Source of the DNA: Hymenobacter tibetensis | GTDB lineage: Bacteria; Bacteroidota; Bacteroidia; Cytophagales; Hymenobacteraceae | Length of the DNA stretch: 64,000 nucleotides | Reading direction: 5' to 3' | Assembly: GCF_022827545.1 (NCBI RefSeq) | Contig: NZ_CP094669.1 | Span: forward strand, 1,826,001 to 1,890,000 | Shown: positions 38,725 through 47,134 of the stretch, one piece after another | Layout: each line of letters opens with the position of its first letter | Position numbering within the stretch: position 1 is the stretch's first letter | The notes under the pieces: generated by a model | Told to the model about the DNA's origin: nothing | Database searches by the model: none | The model's input: the letters and a program-made list of their open reading frames with translations, nothing else | Program-made: the position numbers and the translations under genes

Positions 38725-41700
38725 TTAGAATTTAGCGTTGAGGCCGAACGTGATTTGCCGAACCGAAGGAATCTGGTTGTTATTGACCACATCCGACGTT
38801 TCGGGGTCGATGCCTTTGTACTTCGAGCGGAATTCGGCAAAGATGAACGGCTGCTGAATGCTGGTGTACAGGCGCAAACCGCTGAGCTTCAAACGCTGCA
38901 CAATGGCGGGGCCAACATTGTAGCCGAAGTTGATGTTGCGCACCTTCACAAACGAGCCGTCGAAATATTGCAGCGTAGTGTTGTAGATCGGGAACTCCTG
39001 GTCTTTGTTGGGGCGCGGGAAATCGTTGGTGGGGTTGTTCGGCGTCCAGTAGTTGATGTCCAGGTTGTTGTAGCGGCCCGCCAGGTAGTTGGTGGTGTTG
39101 TGGAAGTCGCTGCGGATCATGTTGCCGATGCGGGCGTAGATGAAGAACGACAAGTCGAATCCCTTGAACTCGAAGCGGTTGGTAACGCCGCCTGCCCACT
39201 TCGGTATGGTAGAGCCCAGAATAACCCGGTCGTTGACGGCGTCGATTTTGCCGTCGCCGTTCTGGTCTTTCACCTTGATCTGCCCAATGCGCTGGCCAAA
39301 CGCAGCCGCTTCCGACTCCTCGCCCAGCTGCCAAATCCCAACCTTCTCGTAGTCGTAATACACCTGCAGCGGCTGGCCAATAAAGCGCTGGTTACCGATG
39401 TCGTTGCTTTTGCCATTGAACAGCTCGATGATGGCCTCGCGGTTGCGCGTAAACTGCAAATCCGTCGACCACCGGAAGCCGTTAGCTGTGTTCATATTGA
39501 CCGTGGTGAGCGTCACCTCAACGCCACGGTTGCGGGTGTGGCCTACGTTTTGAAGCACCCGATCAAAGCCGTTGGAAATCGGCAGTTGGTTGTACAGCAA
39601 CAAGTTGCGCGTATCAGCCTGGTACGCTTCTACCGAACCAGAAAGGCGGCCGTTCCACAAGATGAAGTCGATGCCAATGTTGCCGGTACTCGTGGTTTCC
39701 CACTTCAGGTCGTTGTTGGCAATGGTACCCACCCGGTAGCCGTAGCCCGGCGACGTGCCAAACGCGTAACTGGTGCGGGTCAGCAAGCTCTGGGTTTGGT
39801 AAGGCGAGATGCCCGTGTTGCCGATAGAGCCGTAGCTGGCGCGCAGTTTCAGCTGATCCAGGAAGGAAATATTGTCCAGAAATGCCTCGTCGCTCATGTT
39901 CCAGCCCACGGCCACGGAGGGGAAGAAACCGTATTTGTTGTTGGAGCCGAAGCGCGAAGAACCGTCGTAGCGGCCCGTCAAGGTCAGCAGATACTTCTCT
40001 TTGAAGTCGTAGTTCACCCGGCCCATAAACGACTGCAACGTCCAGGTCTGCAAGTCGGTGCCAGGCGCGTTGAACGAGCCAGCCTGCCCGAGGTTGTAGA
40101 ACTCCTGTGACTCCGCCGACACGGCATTTACATCAATAAAGCTGGTTTCGTAGTTATCGCGCTGAACGGAATGCAGGGCCGTGATGCCTAGGTTGTGCAC
40201 CGTGTTGAAGATCTTGTTGTACGTCAAGATGTTCTCGATGGTGTAGTTGAAGCGCTGGCCGTTCTCGACGCGGGCCGTGGGGGCGCCATTGCGCCGCGCG
40301 TTGGTAAGAGCACCGGTGAAACGACCAAAGCGCTGGTTGGTGAAGTCAGGACCGAAATTGACGCGGTACTTCAGCCCATCCACGATTTTCCACTCGCCGT
40401 ACACGCTGTTGAAAATGCGGACCGTTTTGGTTTCCGCAATGTTGGCACCCTTCACCACCTCCGACGCCGGATTGGAGCGCAAGCCATCAGGAGTAGGCAG
40501 GAAGATGATGTTGCCTTGGTCGTCGAAGGGCCGGCCGAGCGGGTTTTCCGATAGCGCCCCGCCGAAGGGGTGGAAGCCCCGAATCACGTAGTTGGGGTTC
40601 GGGAAGCCATCAAACGCCGGGTTGTTGATCGGGCTGTCGGCGCCGTTGTTGAGGCTGTACACCCCGAACGTGGAAGTGCCTATTTTAATCCGGTCGTTGA
40701 TTTGGTGGTCGAGGTTGACGCGGAACGTGTAGCGGGTGAAGTCAGTGCGTTTCAGGATGCCTTTCTCTTGAAAGAAGTTGCCGGAAACGGAAAACTGCGT
40801 TTTCTCGCTGCCGCCCTGCACGCCCACCTGGTGACTCTGGATAGAGCCGGTGCGCAACAGCAGTTTCTGATAGTCGGTGCTGCGGCCTTGGGCAATGCCC
40901 TCTAGCTCCACGGCGGTGAAGGTTTTTTGGTCGGAAACAGTTGGGTCGTTGTCGAGGTAGATGCCGGCTGTGCGGTACGCTTCCCGCTTGTATTCCGCAA
41001 ATTCGGGGCCGTTCATTACGTCCACTTGGCCTAGCGCTTTCGAGAAACCCGCGTAAGCATCGTAGCTCACCACGGTTTTACCAGCTTTGCCGCGCTTGGT
41101 CGTTACCAGTACCACGCCATTGGCCCCGCGCGAGCCGTAGATGCCGGTAGCCGAAGCGTCTTTGAGTACTTCCAGCGAGGCAATATCCTGCGGGTTGATG
41201 TCGTCGATGCCGCCCGCCACAGGTATCCCGTCCACCACATACAGTGGGTCGTTGGACGCGTTGATGGAACGGCGGCCCCGGATACGGACCGTCACGCCAC
41301 CGCCCGGCTCGCTGCCCGACTGGATAACATCGACACCCGCGGCACGGCCCTGCAAAGCTTGGCGGGCGTTGGTTACGGGTAATTCCGCTATTTCCTTGGA
41401 AGTAACCGAGGAGATGGCGCCGGTGGTCTGGCTTTTCTTTTGGGTGCCATAGCCTACTACTACCACATCGGCCAAGGCCTGCGAATCTTCTTTCAGCGTG
41501 ACGTTGATTTGCTTGCGGCCGTCGATGTTGACGGTTTGGGCAACCAAGCCCACCGAAGAAATAACAAGTGCGGTGCCACTAGCCGGTGCTTGCAACGTGA
41601 ATTTGCCGTCTGGGTCGGTGCTGGCACCCACCGTAGTGCCCTTCACCTGTACCGTCACGCCGGGTAGGCCGGCTCCTTTTTCATCAACTACGCGGCCGCT

Positions 41701-41808
41701 TATTTCGGTGGTGCCTTGCTGAGCCCACGCCCCGGAGGCGAAGCAAAGCAGGAGCAACAGCAACAAGAGCGGCATCTTGCGGGTGGGGGGAGAGTAGCGT
41801 GCAGTCAT
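38725..41808 (-). CDS. SusC/RagA-family TonB-dependent transporter (3-keto locus)
   Basis: A 1027-residue outer-membrane transporter. The ATG at 41806-41808 (MTARYSPP) is preferred to an upstream TTG; Met12 of this reading frame (MPLLLLLLLL) is another option just before the signal-peptide core, which ends GAWAQQ. Then come the carboxypeptidase-regulatory-like domain (GRVVDEKGAGLPGVTVQVKG), the TonB-box-like VVVVGYG, the plug (TVRIRGRRSINASNDPLYVVDG, LKDASATGIYGSRGANGVV) and a barrel ending FGLNAKF. It is the first gene of a SusC-SusD-DUF1080-Gfo/Idh/MocA-DUF6807 operon on the minus strand. A PurR-like LacI box lies 165 bases upstream. Confidence 0.95.
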   Translation of the reverse strand: MTARYSPPTRKMPLLLLLLLLCFASGAWAQQGTTEISGRVVDEKGAGLPGVTVQVKGTTVGASTDPDGKFTLQAPASGTALVISSVGLVAQTVNIDGRKQINVTLKEDSQALADVVVVGYGTQKKSQTTGAISSVTSKEIAELPVTNARQALQGRAAGVDVIQSGSEPGGGVTVRIRGRRSINASNDPLYVVDGIPVAGGIDDINPQDIASLEVLKDASATGIYGSRGANGVVLVTTKRGKAGKTVVSYDAYAGFSKALGQVDVMNGPEFAEYKREAYRTAGIYLDNDPTVSDQKTFTAVELEGIAQGRSTDYQKLLLRTGSIQSHQVGVQGGSEKTQFSVSGNFFQEKGILKRTDFTRYTFRVNLDHQINDRIKIGTSTFGVYSLNNGADSPINNPAFDGFPNPNYVIRGFHPFGGALSENPLGRPFDDQGNIIFLPTPDGLRSNPASEVVKGANIAETKTVRIFNSVYGEWKIVDGLKYRVNFGPDFTNQRFGRFTGALTNARRNGAPTARVENGQRFNYTIENILTYNKIFNTVHNLGITALHSVQRDNYETSFIDVNAVSAESQEFYNLGQAGSFNAPGTDLQTWTLQSFMGRVNYDFKEKYLLTLTGRYDGSSRFGSNNKYGFFPSVAVGWNMSDEAFLDNISFLDQLKLRASYGSIGNTGISPYQTQSLLTRTSYAFGTSPGYGYRVGTIANNDLKWETTSTGNIGIDFILWNGRLSGSVEAYQADTRNLLLYNQLPISNGFDRVLQNVGHTRNRGVEVTLTTVNMNTANGFRWSTDLQFTRNREAIIELFNGKSNDIGNQRFIGQPLQVYYDYEKVGIWQLGEESEAAAFGQRIGQIKVKDQNGDGKIDAVNDRVILGSTIPKWAGGVTNRFEFKGFDLSFFIYARIGNMIRSDFHNTTNYLAGRYNNLDINYWTPNNPTNDFPRPNKDQEFPIYNTTLQYFDGSFVKVRNINFGYNVGPAIVQRLKLSGLRLYTSIQQPFIFAEFRSKYKGIDPETSDVVNNNQIPSVRQITFGLNAKF

Positions 41809-42431
41809 ACAGTGACGGGAGTGTGGAAGGGTGAGGAAAAATTGAAACAGGTCTGCAATGGTCAAGTCGTACTTCCAGCCAGTGCTTGCTATCTGGCGCC
41901 TACGGCCCTAATGCACGTCGCTAAGCTAGAAGCAAACAGCATCAGATAGTTAAGCAAATAGGGTGTTTAGTTACGCAAACGTTTTCGGAAAACGCAATCG
42001 ATAGCACAAGCGTACTTGGATATTTACTTCAAATGAGGTAAGCAGCAAAAAGAGTAGGCGGCAAGCAGACTCCGGCCGAAAGCGCCGAGAGCAAAGCAGT
42101 AGCGGACAGCGCGTACTGCGAGGGAGCAAAGCGAAATAATTGCTATTGGGACTCATATTAAAGATACCCTTTTCGGTAACTCTCCTGTACTCTCCCGAAT
42201 GGTAGTTTCCCCTCGACCTGAGTAGAAGCACGGAAATAGTCGAGTGGAAGTGCTACTTAGACTTGCAATAGTGAAATGAGTGGTAGTACCTAGCAGTGAC
42301 AAGCACCGGTATCTACAGGATACACACCGCCGGTTAACTGGCGAACTTTAGTATGATTACCCACAGGCTTGTATTTATAGCAAAGCCCTGATCCAACGGC
42401 TACGCGTGCATCTGACTAGTTACTTTAAATC
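41809..42431. other. Divergent control region between the 3-keto susC and apbE
   Basis: About 620 bases without a convincing gene. It contains overlapping LacI-like palindromes at 41973-41994 and otherwise AT-richer DNA. Promoters for both divergent units should lie here. Confidence 0.55.
41973..41994. promoter_or_regulatory. PurR/LacI-like operator of the 3-keto locus
   Basis: ACGCAAACGTTTTCGG (41973-41988) closely matches the classical PurR/CcpA-type box with a central CG. It overlaps a second palindrome, CGTTTTC-G-GAAAACG (41980-41994). The sequence differs from the ACACAATCGATTGTGT box, so another LacI-family protein, most likely the one at 44768, is expected to bind. Confidence 0.55.
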
Positions 42432-43472
42432 ATGAATTGCGGTGTTGTTCTTGCCTTTGTGCTGTGGCTGTTTCCGGGTGGCAACGCGCCGCTTCGGCCG
42501 TTTCAACTCCAGGGTTATGCGCAAGGAACCACCTATACCATCACATACTACGCCCCAGATAGCGTGGTGGCAACTGCGGAAGTCCGTCAGCAGCTCGCCG
42601 AAATAGATGCTTCGCTCTCGCTGTATCAGCCCAACTCGTTGATCAATCAATTCAATCAGTCGCGGAGGGGAGTGGTGGCCGACCGCCACTTGCGGGTGGT
42701 AGTGGGCAAGGCGCTGGAAGTTTATCAGCAAACGGACGGGCTGTTTGATGCAACCGTGCAACCACTGGTGCAGGCCTGGGGCTTTGGTACCCGCCCCACC
42801 GAAACGGCCCCTTCGCCCGCCGCCATCCAAGCCATTCTGCCGGCCATCGGCTCCGACAAACTTCAGTGGCGTGGCGATTCTCTGGTGAAGCGTGTGGCGG
42901 CGGTGCACCTAGATTTGAACGGTATTGCGCAGGGCTACACCGTGGATGAGTTGGCGGCCCTATTGGAGCGCAAGCACATTCGGAACTACTTGGTGGAGTT
43001 GGGCGGCGAAATCCGAGTGCGGGGGCGCAAGTGGCCGAGTGGGCAGCGGCTGCGCATTGGCATTGAGCGGCCTGATACCAGCAGCTGGCAACTGACAGCA
43101 ATGCAGCAAATCATAGAACTTGACGCCGGCGGTGTTACCACTTCCGGCAACTATCGTAAATTCAAACGAGAAGGAGCAGTGCGAAACGCGCACCTCATCG
43201 ACCCAAAAAGCGGCTACCCCTTCCAAAATGAAATGATCAGCGTGACGGTAGTGGCCCCAGACGCCATGACTGCCGACGCCTACGACAATGCCCTGATGGG
43301 AATGGGCGTGGTAAAAGCGCTAACTTTTTTGCAAAAGCACCGCCGCCTTCACGCCTACCTTATCTACCGGCGCCCCAACGGTACCGTTGCCGACACAACC
43401 TCTCCGAAATTCCCCCAGCTACTTTCTCCTCATGATCCACCTTCCCAGACGCGACTTTCTCAAGAAAACTAG
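42432..43472 (+). CDS. apbE: FAD:protein FMN transferase (ApbE family)
   Basis: A 346-residue flavinyltransferase that attaches FMN from FAD to a Thr/Ser of extracytoplasmic redox proteins. The first 20 residues are hydrophobic and look like an export signal. Family motifs seen are the DASLSLYQPNSLINQFN region, TDGLFDATVQPLVQAWGFG, LDLNGIAQGYTVDEL, the LVELGGEIRVRG strand, DAGGVTTSGNYRKF and the metal-site DAMTADAYDNALMGMG. Its last 41 bases overlap the next gene, a Tat-exported oxidoreductase, in another frame. No FMN-binding target protein is visible in the window, so its client is unknown. Confidence 0.92.
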   Translation: MNCGVVLAFVLWLFPGGNAPLRPFQLQGYAQGTTYTITYYAPDSVVATAEVRQQLAEIDASLSLYQPNSLINQFNQSRRGVVADRHLRVVVGKALEVYQQTDGLFDATVQPLVQAWGFGTRPTETAPSPAAIQAILPAIGSDKLQWRGDSLVKRVAAVHLDLNGIAQGYTVDELAALLERKHIRNYLVELGGEIRVRGRKWPSGQRLRIGIERPDTSSWQLTAMQQIIELDAGGVTTSGNYRKFKREGAVRNAHLIDPKSGYPFQNEMISVTVVAPDAMTADAYDNALMGMGVVKALTFLQKHRRLHAYLIYRRPNGTVADTTSPKFPQLLSPHDPPSQTRLSQEN

Positions 43473-44649
43473 CCTGCTCACGGGCGGCCTACTGGTTGGC
43501 ACCCAGCTAGGAGAAGCTTTTGCCGCACCACCCGCCGCTGGTAAACTGAAAATTGGTGTTATCGGGTGCGGTGACCGGGGCACCGGGCTGCTCAAGATTT
43601 TGCAAGAACTACCCGACCAGTACGAGGTAGTGGCCCTGTGCGACGAGCTGCCGTTTCGCTTGCGCGATGCCCAGAAAATCGGTTCGGCCAGTAAGGCCAA
43701 AACCTACGCCGACTACCACGCCCTGCTCGATTCGCGCAACGTGGATGCCGTCATTATCTCGGTGCCGCTGAACCTGCACTTCGCGGTAGCTAAAGCTGCC
43801 TTGCTGGCCGGCAAGCAAGTGTACCTCGAGAAAACGATGACCCACAACATCGAGCAGGCCACGGAACTGGTGACGCTAGCGCAGCAGCGTCCCAACCAGA
43901 TTCTGCAAGTCGGGCACCAGTACCGCTACTCACCGCTGTACTACCGCGTTAAGGAGATGATAGACCAGGGGTACCTGGGAAAAGTAACGCAGATCGACTG
44001 CCGCTGGGACCGGAACGGCAGTTGGCGCCGCCCCGTGCCAGACCCGAGCTTGGAGCGCAAAATCAACTGGCGCATGTACCGGGAGTACTCGGGGGGGCTA
44101 GCCGCCGAGCTACTTTCTCACCAGCTCGATTTCATCCACTGGGCCTTTAACACCTACCCCGATGAGATATTCGGGACCGGCGGCATCGACTATTACAAGG
44201 ACGGCCGGGAAACATACGACAACGTGCAGGTGATGGTGCGGTACGCTCGTGAGGGCATGGTCGGCAACTTCGGGGCCACCTGCGGCAATGCCCGCGACGG
44301 GTATCTATTCAAACTAAAAGGCACCAAAGGCACTATCTCGCTGCTCATCGACCAAGGCATTTATTACCCCGAGAAGGAAACGCTGAAGCAGTATGGCACC
44401 GTGGATGGCGTGACGGGAGCCACCAAAATTACGTGGGACAAGAACGGCGGTATTCCCATCACCACCGAGCCCCTGAAAGATGGGTCTTGGTATGCGTTGC
44501 GGGACTTCTACAAGGCCGTAAGCGACAAAAAAATGCCCGATTCCAACGTATTTACGGGGGCGCGCGTGGCCTGCGCGGTATACATGGCCAACCAGGCTAT
44601 TTATAATCATACCATTGAGAAGTGGCGGCCCGAGTTCAACTTCAGCTAG
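43432..44649 (+). CDS. Tat-exported Gfo/Idh/MocA family oxidoreductase (second copy)
   Basis: A 405-residue oxidoreductase with a strong twin-arginine signal (PRRDFLKKTSLLTGG). The ATG at 43432 is inside the apbE gene, a 41-base overlap; an in-frame alternative at 43387 would put extra residues before the Tat motif. The Rossmann motif is KIGVIGCGDRGTG. The usual Glu-Lys-Pro is changed to Glu-Lys-Thr (YLEKTMTHN), and the substrate domain has GLAAELLSHQLDFIHWAF. It shares the Tat export of the protein at 34181 but is otherwise divergent, so the two may act at different steps of one C3 oxidation/reduction cycle (inference). Confidence 0.9.
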   Translation: MIHLPRRDFLKKTSLLTGGLLVGTQLGEAFAAPPAAGKLKIGVIGCGDRGTGLLKILQELPDQYEVVALCDELPFRLRDAQKIGSASKAKTYADYHALLDSRNVDAVIISVPLNLHFAVAKAALLAGKQVYLEKTMTHNIEQATELVTLAQQRPNQILQVGHQYRYSPLYYRVKEMIDQGYLGKVTQIDCRWDRNGSWRRPVPDPSLERKINWRMYREYSGGLAAELLSHQLDFIHWAFNTYPDEIFGTGGIDYYKDGRETYDNVQVMVRYAREGMVGNFGATCGNARDGYLFKLKGTKGTISLLIDQGIYYPEKETLKQYGTVDGVTGATKITWDKNGGIPITTEPLKDGSWYALRDFYKAVSDKKMPDSNVFTGARVACAVYMANQAIYNHTIEKWRPEFNFS

Positions 44650-44737
44650 GCAAGCCAACAGACTACCAGCCGAGTAGCTCTGATTTGTTGTGCGCGTTGT
44701 TTCTGTAGCGGCATTGCACTCTGCAACCGGGTTTCTG

Positions 44738-44757
44738 ATAGATAAGTTGTTATCTAT
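44738..44757. promoter_or_regulatory. Perfect inverted repeat just upstream of lacI (44768)
   Basis: ATAGATAA-GTTG-TTATCTAT, 8-bp arms and a 4-base spacer, ending 10 bases before the start codon. It could be an operator for autoregulation or an mRNA hairpin covering the translation start. Confidence 0.5.
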
Positions 44758-44767
44758 AACTTGAACT

Positions 44768-45811
44768 ATGAAACCAGTAAACCTGAAAAGACTAGCGGAA
44801 GAACTCAACCTCTCTGTTGCCACCGTTTCAAGAGCCCTCAACGACCGGTACGATATATCGCAGGCCACCAAAGACCGGGTGCGCGAACTAGCAAGCAAGC
44901 TGAACTACGAGCCCAATCCATACGCCAGTGGCTTGCGCCGCCAGAAGAGCAAGACCATTGGCGTCGTGGTTCCGGAGGTGGCCAATCATTTCTTTTCGCT
45001 GGCTATCAACGGTATAGAAGCGGTAGCAAGAGCAAACAATTACCATGTGCTCATCTACCTGACCCACGAAGACTACGAGCGCGAGCTGGCGGTGACTCGG
45101 CTGCTGGCCAACGGCCGGGTGGAGGGCGTATTGGTATCGGTGGTGAACAACGGGGAGGATTTCAGCCACTTGGCCTCCTTGCAGGAAAGAGGTGTTCCGT
45201 TGGTCTTTTTCGATCGGGTGCACGAGAAAATGACCACGGCCAGCGTCACTACCAACGACTACGAAAGCAGCTACCAGGCCACCCGACACCTACTCGACAA
45301 CGGCTGCCGTTGCATAGCGCACCTGACGGTTTCCGAGCGCCTCTCCATCGGCAAGCGCCGGATGCAGGGCTACATAGATGCCCTGAAAGCCAACGGTATT
45401 GCGTACGACGAGGAGTTGGTGGTGCACACGCAATCCAACAAAGAGCAAGACACCCAAACAATTCAGGCGCTACTGCTGAAACGGCCCGATATAGACGGGT
45501 TTTTTGCGTCGGTTGAAAGCCTGGCTATGTGTAGCTACGAGGCCTGCCGCAACCTGGGCCTCACCATTCCCGACGACGTAAAGGTCATTGGGTTTTCCAA
45601 CCTGGATATTGCCTCGTTGCTGGAACCGCCGCTCACCACCATCACGCAGCCAGCCTATGCCATTGGGCAGGAAGCCGCTAAAATTCTGTTTAAGTCCATC
45701 ATCAAAAACATGGCTGCAACTTCCGCACAGAACCTGGAATTGAAATCCGAACTGATTATCAGGGGCTCGACGGGACCTACGGTGAAACAGGTTTCGGCGA
45801 AAATGCACTAA
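44768..45811 (+). CDS. LacI-family transcriptional regulator (3-keto locus)
   Basis: A 347-residue DNA-binding repressor. The helix-turn-helix is at about 5-28 (LKRLAEELNLSVATVSRAL), followed by the hinge YASGLRRQKSK with the Leu that normally inserts at the central CG of the operator. A periplasmic-binding-protein-like sensor domain (IGVVVPEVANHFF to LIIRGSTGP) binds the inducer. It lies 118 bases after the Tat oxidoreductase gene on the same strand and faces the MFS gene. Position suggests control of the PurR-like box at 41973 and the divergent 3-keto genes; an inverted repeat sits next to its own start. Confidence 0.93.
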   Translation: MKPVNLKRLAEELNLSVATVSRALNDRYDISQATKDRVRELASKLNYEPNPYASGLRRQKSKTIGVVVPEVANHFFSLAINGIEAVARANNYHVLIYLTHEDYERELAVTRLLANGRVEGVLVSVVNNGEDFSHLASLQERGVPLVFFDRVHEKMTTASVTTNDYESSYQATRHLLDNGCRCIAHLTVSERLSIGKRRMQGYIDALKANGIAYDEELVVHTQSNKEQDTQTIQALLLKRPDIDGFFASVESLAMCSYEACRNLGLTIPDDVKVIGFSNLDIASLLEPPLTTITQPAYAIGQEAAKILFKSIIKNMAATSAQNLELKSELIIRGSTGPTVKQVSAKMH

Positions 45812-45864
45812 CAACCCTTCAGGCCATTCAGCTTATACCTACGGCGAGGGTGCTCAGCTAACCG

Positions 45865-47025
45865 CTACGCGGGAGTGCGCACTTTGGCGGATTTGGAGGT
45901 GATGCCGGCGGCCAATACGCCAACCACGGCTCCCATCATGGCCACTAGCGCAAAAGAGACACGCAGGCTGAACACTTCCCCTAGCAAGCCAATCAGCGGC
46001 GGGCCAAGCAGAAACCCGAAATACCCGATGGTTGAAACCAGTGCCAGCGCCACCCCCGGCGACACGGTGCGCGCCTGCCCGGCCGCCGAGTAGGAGAGGG
46101 GCGTAACCGAGGCAATACCAAAACCTACCAGCAGAAACCCGATAATAGCGGGCACCAAGTATGGAAGCAGCACGGCCAGCAGCAGCCCCGACGCTATGAG
46201 GGCGCTGCTGACTTGCAGCATCCGAGTGGCCCCGAAACGGTGGGTGAAGTAGTCGGCGAGGAAGCGGCCGAGGGCCATGGTGCTCATGCAGGCCACGTAG
46301 CCGCTAGTCACCAGCGCAGCATCGGGCCGCACCACCCGCTGGAAGTACACGCCGCTCCAATCAAACATACAGCCCTCGCAGAGCATACCGCAGAACGCAA
46401 TAAGGCCAATGCGCAACAGGTAAGGCTCGGGGCGGCGCAAGCTCAGGCCGCCGGCCTCGCTGCCTTCGTCTTGGCGCAACGTGAACTGATGGGCCACCGC
46501 AATAAGGATTACCCCCAGCACTGCTACCAGCAGGAAGTGGAAAAGGGGCGTCTGCTGCCAACCAATGAGCAGCGTTCCGAGGGCGCCACCTAGGAAGCCC
46601 GCCAAGCTCCAGAGCCCATGAAACGAGCCCATAATGGGTTTGCCGTAGTGCGCCTGCACATTAATGGCCTGGGTGTTGACGGACACGTTCAGCAGATTGC
46701 CGGCAAAGCCAAACAAGGCCAGCGCCGGGGCTAGCGTCCAGAAGCTTTCCACCCACCCAAGCAGCGGCAGAAACACCGCGTATAGCGTTGCCGAGAGCAG
46801 TACCACCGTCCGGCTGCCCCAGGTGTGCACCAGCCAGCCAGCCAAGGGCAGCGCAAAGAGGGAGCCGACAGGCATGGCAAGCAGGAGTTGCCCGATGTCT
46901 CCCTCACTTAAACCGAGCTTCGAGCTGATATCCGGAATGCGAGAAGCCCAACTGGCAAAGCAGATGCCTGCTTGAAAGAAAACGGCCGCAACGGCAATTC
47001 GGCTCTTGGTAGTAGATGGCAGCAT
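45865..47025 (-). CDS. Major facilitator superfamily transporter, YbjJ-like
   Basis: A 386-residue inner-membrane transporter with about 12 hydrophobic segments. The start is the ATG complement at 47023-47025; an upstream in-frame start would place the operator at 47060 inside the gene. The N-terminus FFQAGICFASWASRIPDI and GDIGQLLLAMPVGSLFALPLAGWL are typical of the YbjJ/fucose-permease-like group. It is divergent from the GH39 gene, and the ACACAATCGGTTGTGT box lies between them, so it is probably induced with arabinan genes and may import a released pentose or oligosaccharide (inference). Confidence 0.88.
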   Translation of the reverse strand: MLPSTTKSRIAVAAVFFQAGICFASWASRIPDISSKLGLSEGDIGQLLLAMPVGSLFALPLAGWLVHTWGSRTVVLLSATLYAVFLPLLGWVESFWTLAPALALFGFAGNLLNVSVNTQAINVQAHYGKPIMGSFHGLWSLAGFLGGALGTLLIGWQQTPLFHFLLVAVLGVILIAVAHQFTLRQDEGSEAGGLSLRRPEPYLLRIGLIAFCGMLCEGCMFDWSGVYFQRVVRPDAALVTSGYVACMSTMALGRFLADYFTHRFGATRMLQVSSALIASGLLLAVLLPYLVPAIIGFLLVGFGIASVTPLSYSAAGQARTVSPGVALALVSTIGYFGFLLGPPLIGLLGEVFSLRVSFALVAMMGAVVGVLAAGITSKSAKVRTPA

Positions 47026-47059
47026 GGTAGACAATAGTCGCGCAAAGGTACGAGCAGTT

Positions 47060-47075
47060 ACACAATCGGTTGTGT
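47060..47075. promoter_or_regulatory. LacI-type operator shared by divergent MFS and GH39 genes
   Basis: ACACAATCGGTTGTGT, one base from the palindromic consensus. It lies 34 bases upstream of the MFS start (minus) and 59 bases upstream of the GH39 start (plus), so one site can control both. Confidence 0.78.
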
Positions 47076-47134
47076 TTACCACGTAGGATTGGTAGATTGT
47101 CCCGCGCCTCTTTCCACCCGTACTTCTCTGCTGC

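Noticed and set aside
38755..40110. 451-codon open frame on the plus strand inside the second susC
   Set aside because: Antisense to a well-conserved TonB-dependent transporter; the sequence is Val/Ala/Arg/His-rich without recognisable motifs.
41992..42007. ACGCAATCGATAGCAC as a ninth arabinan box
   Set aside because: Only about 11 of 16 positions match and the right half is lost; kept only as a hint within the 3-keto control region.
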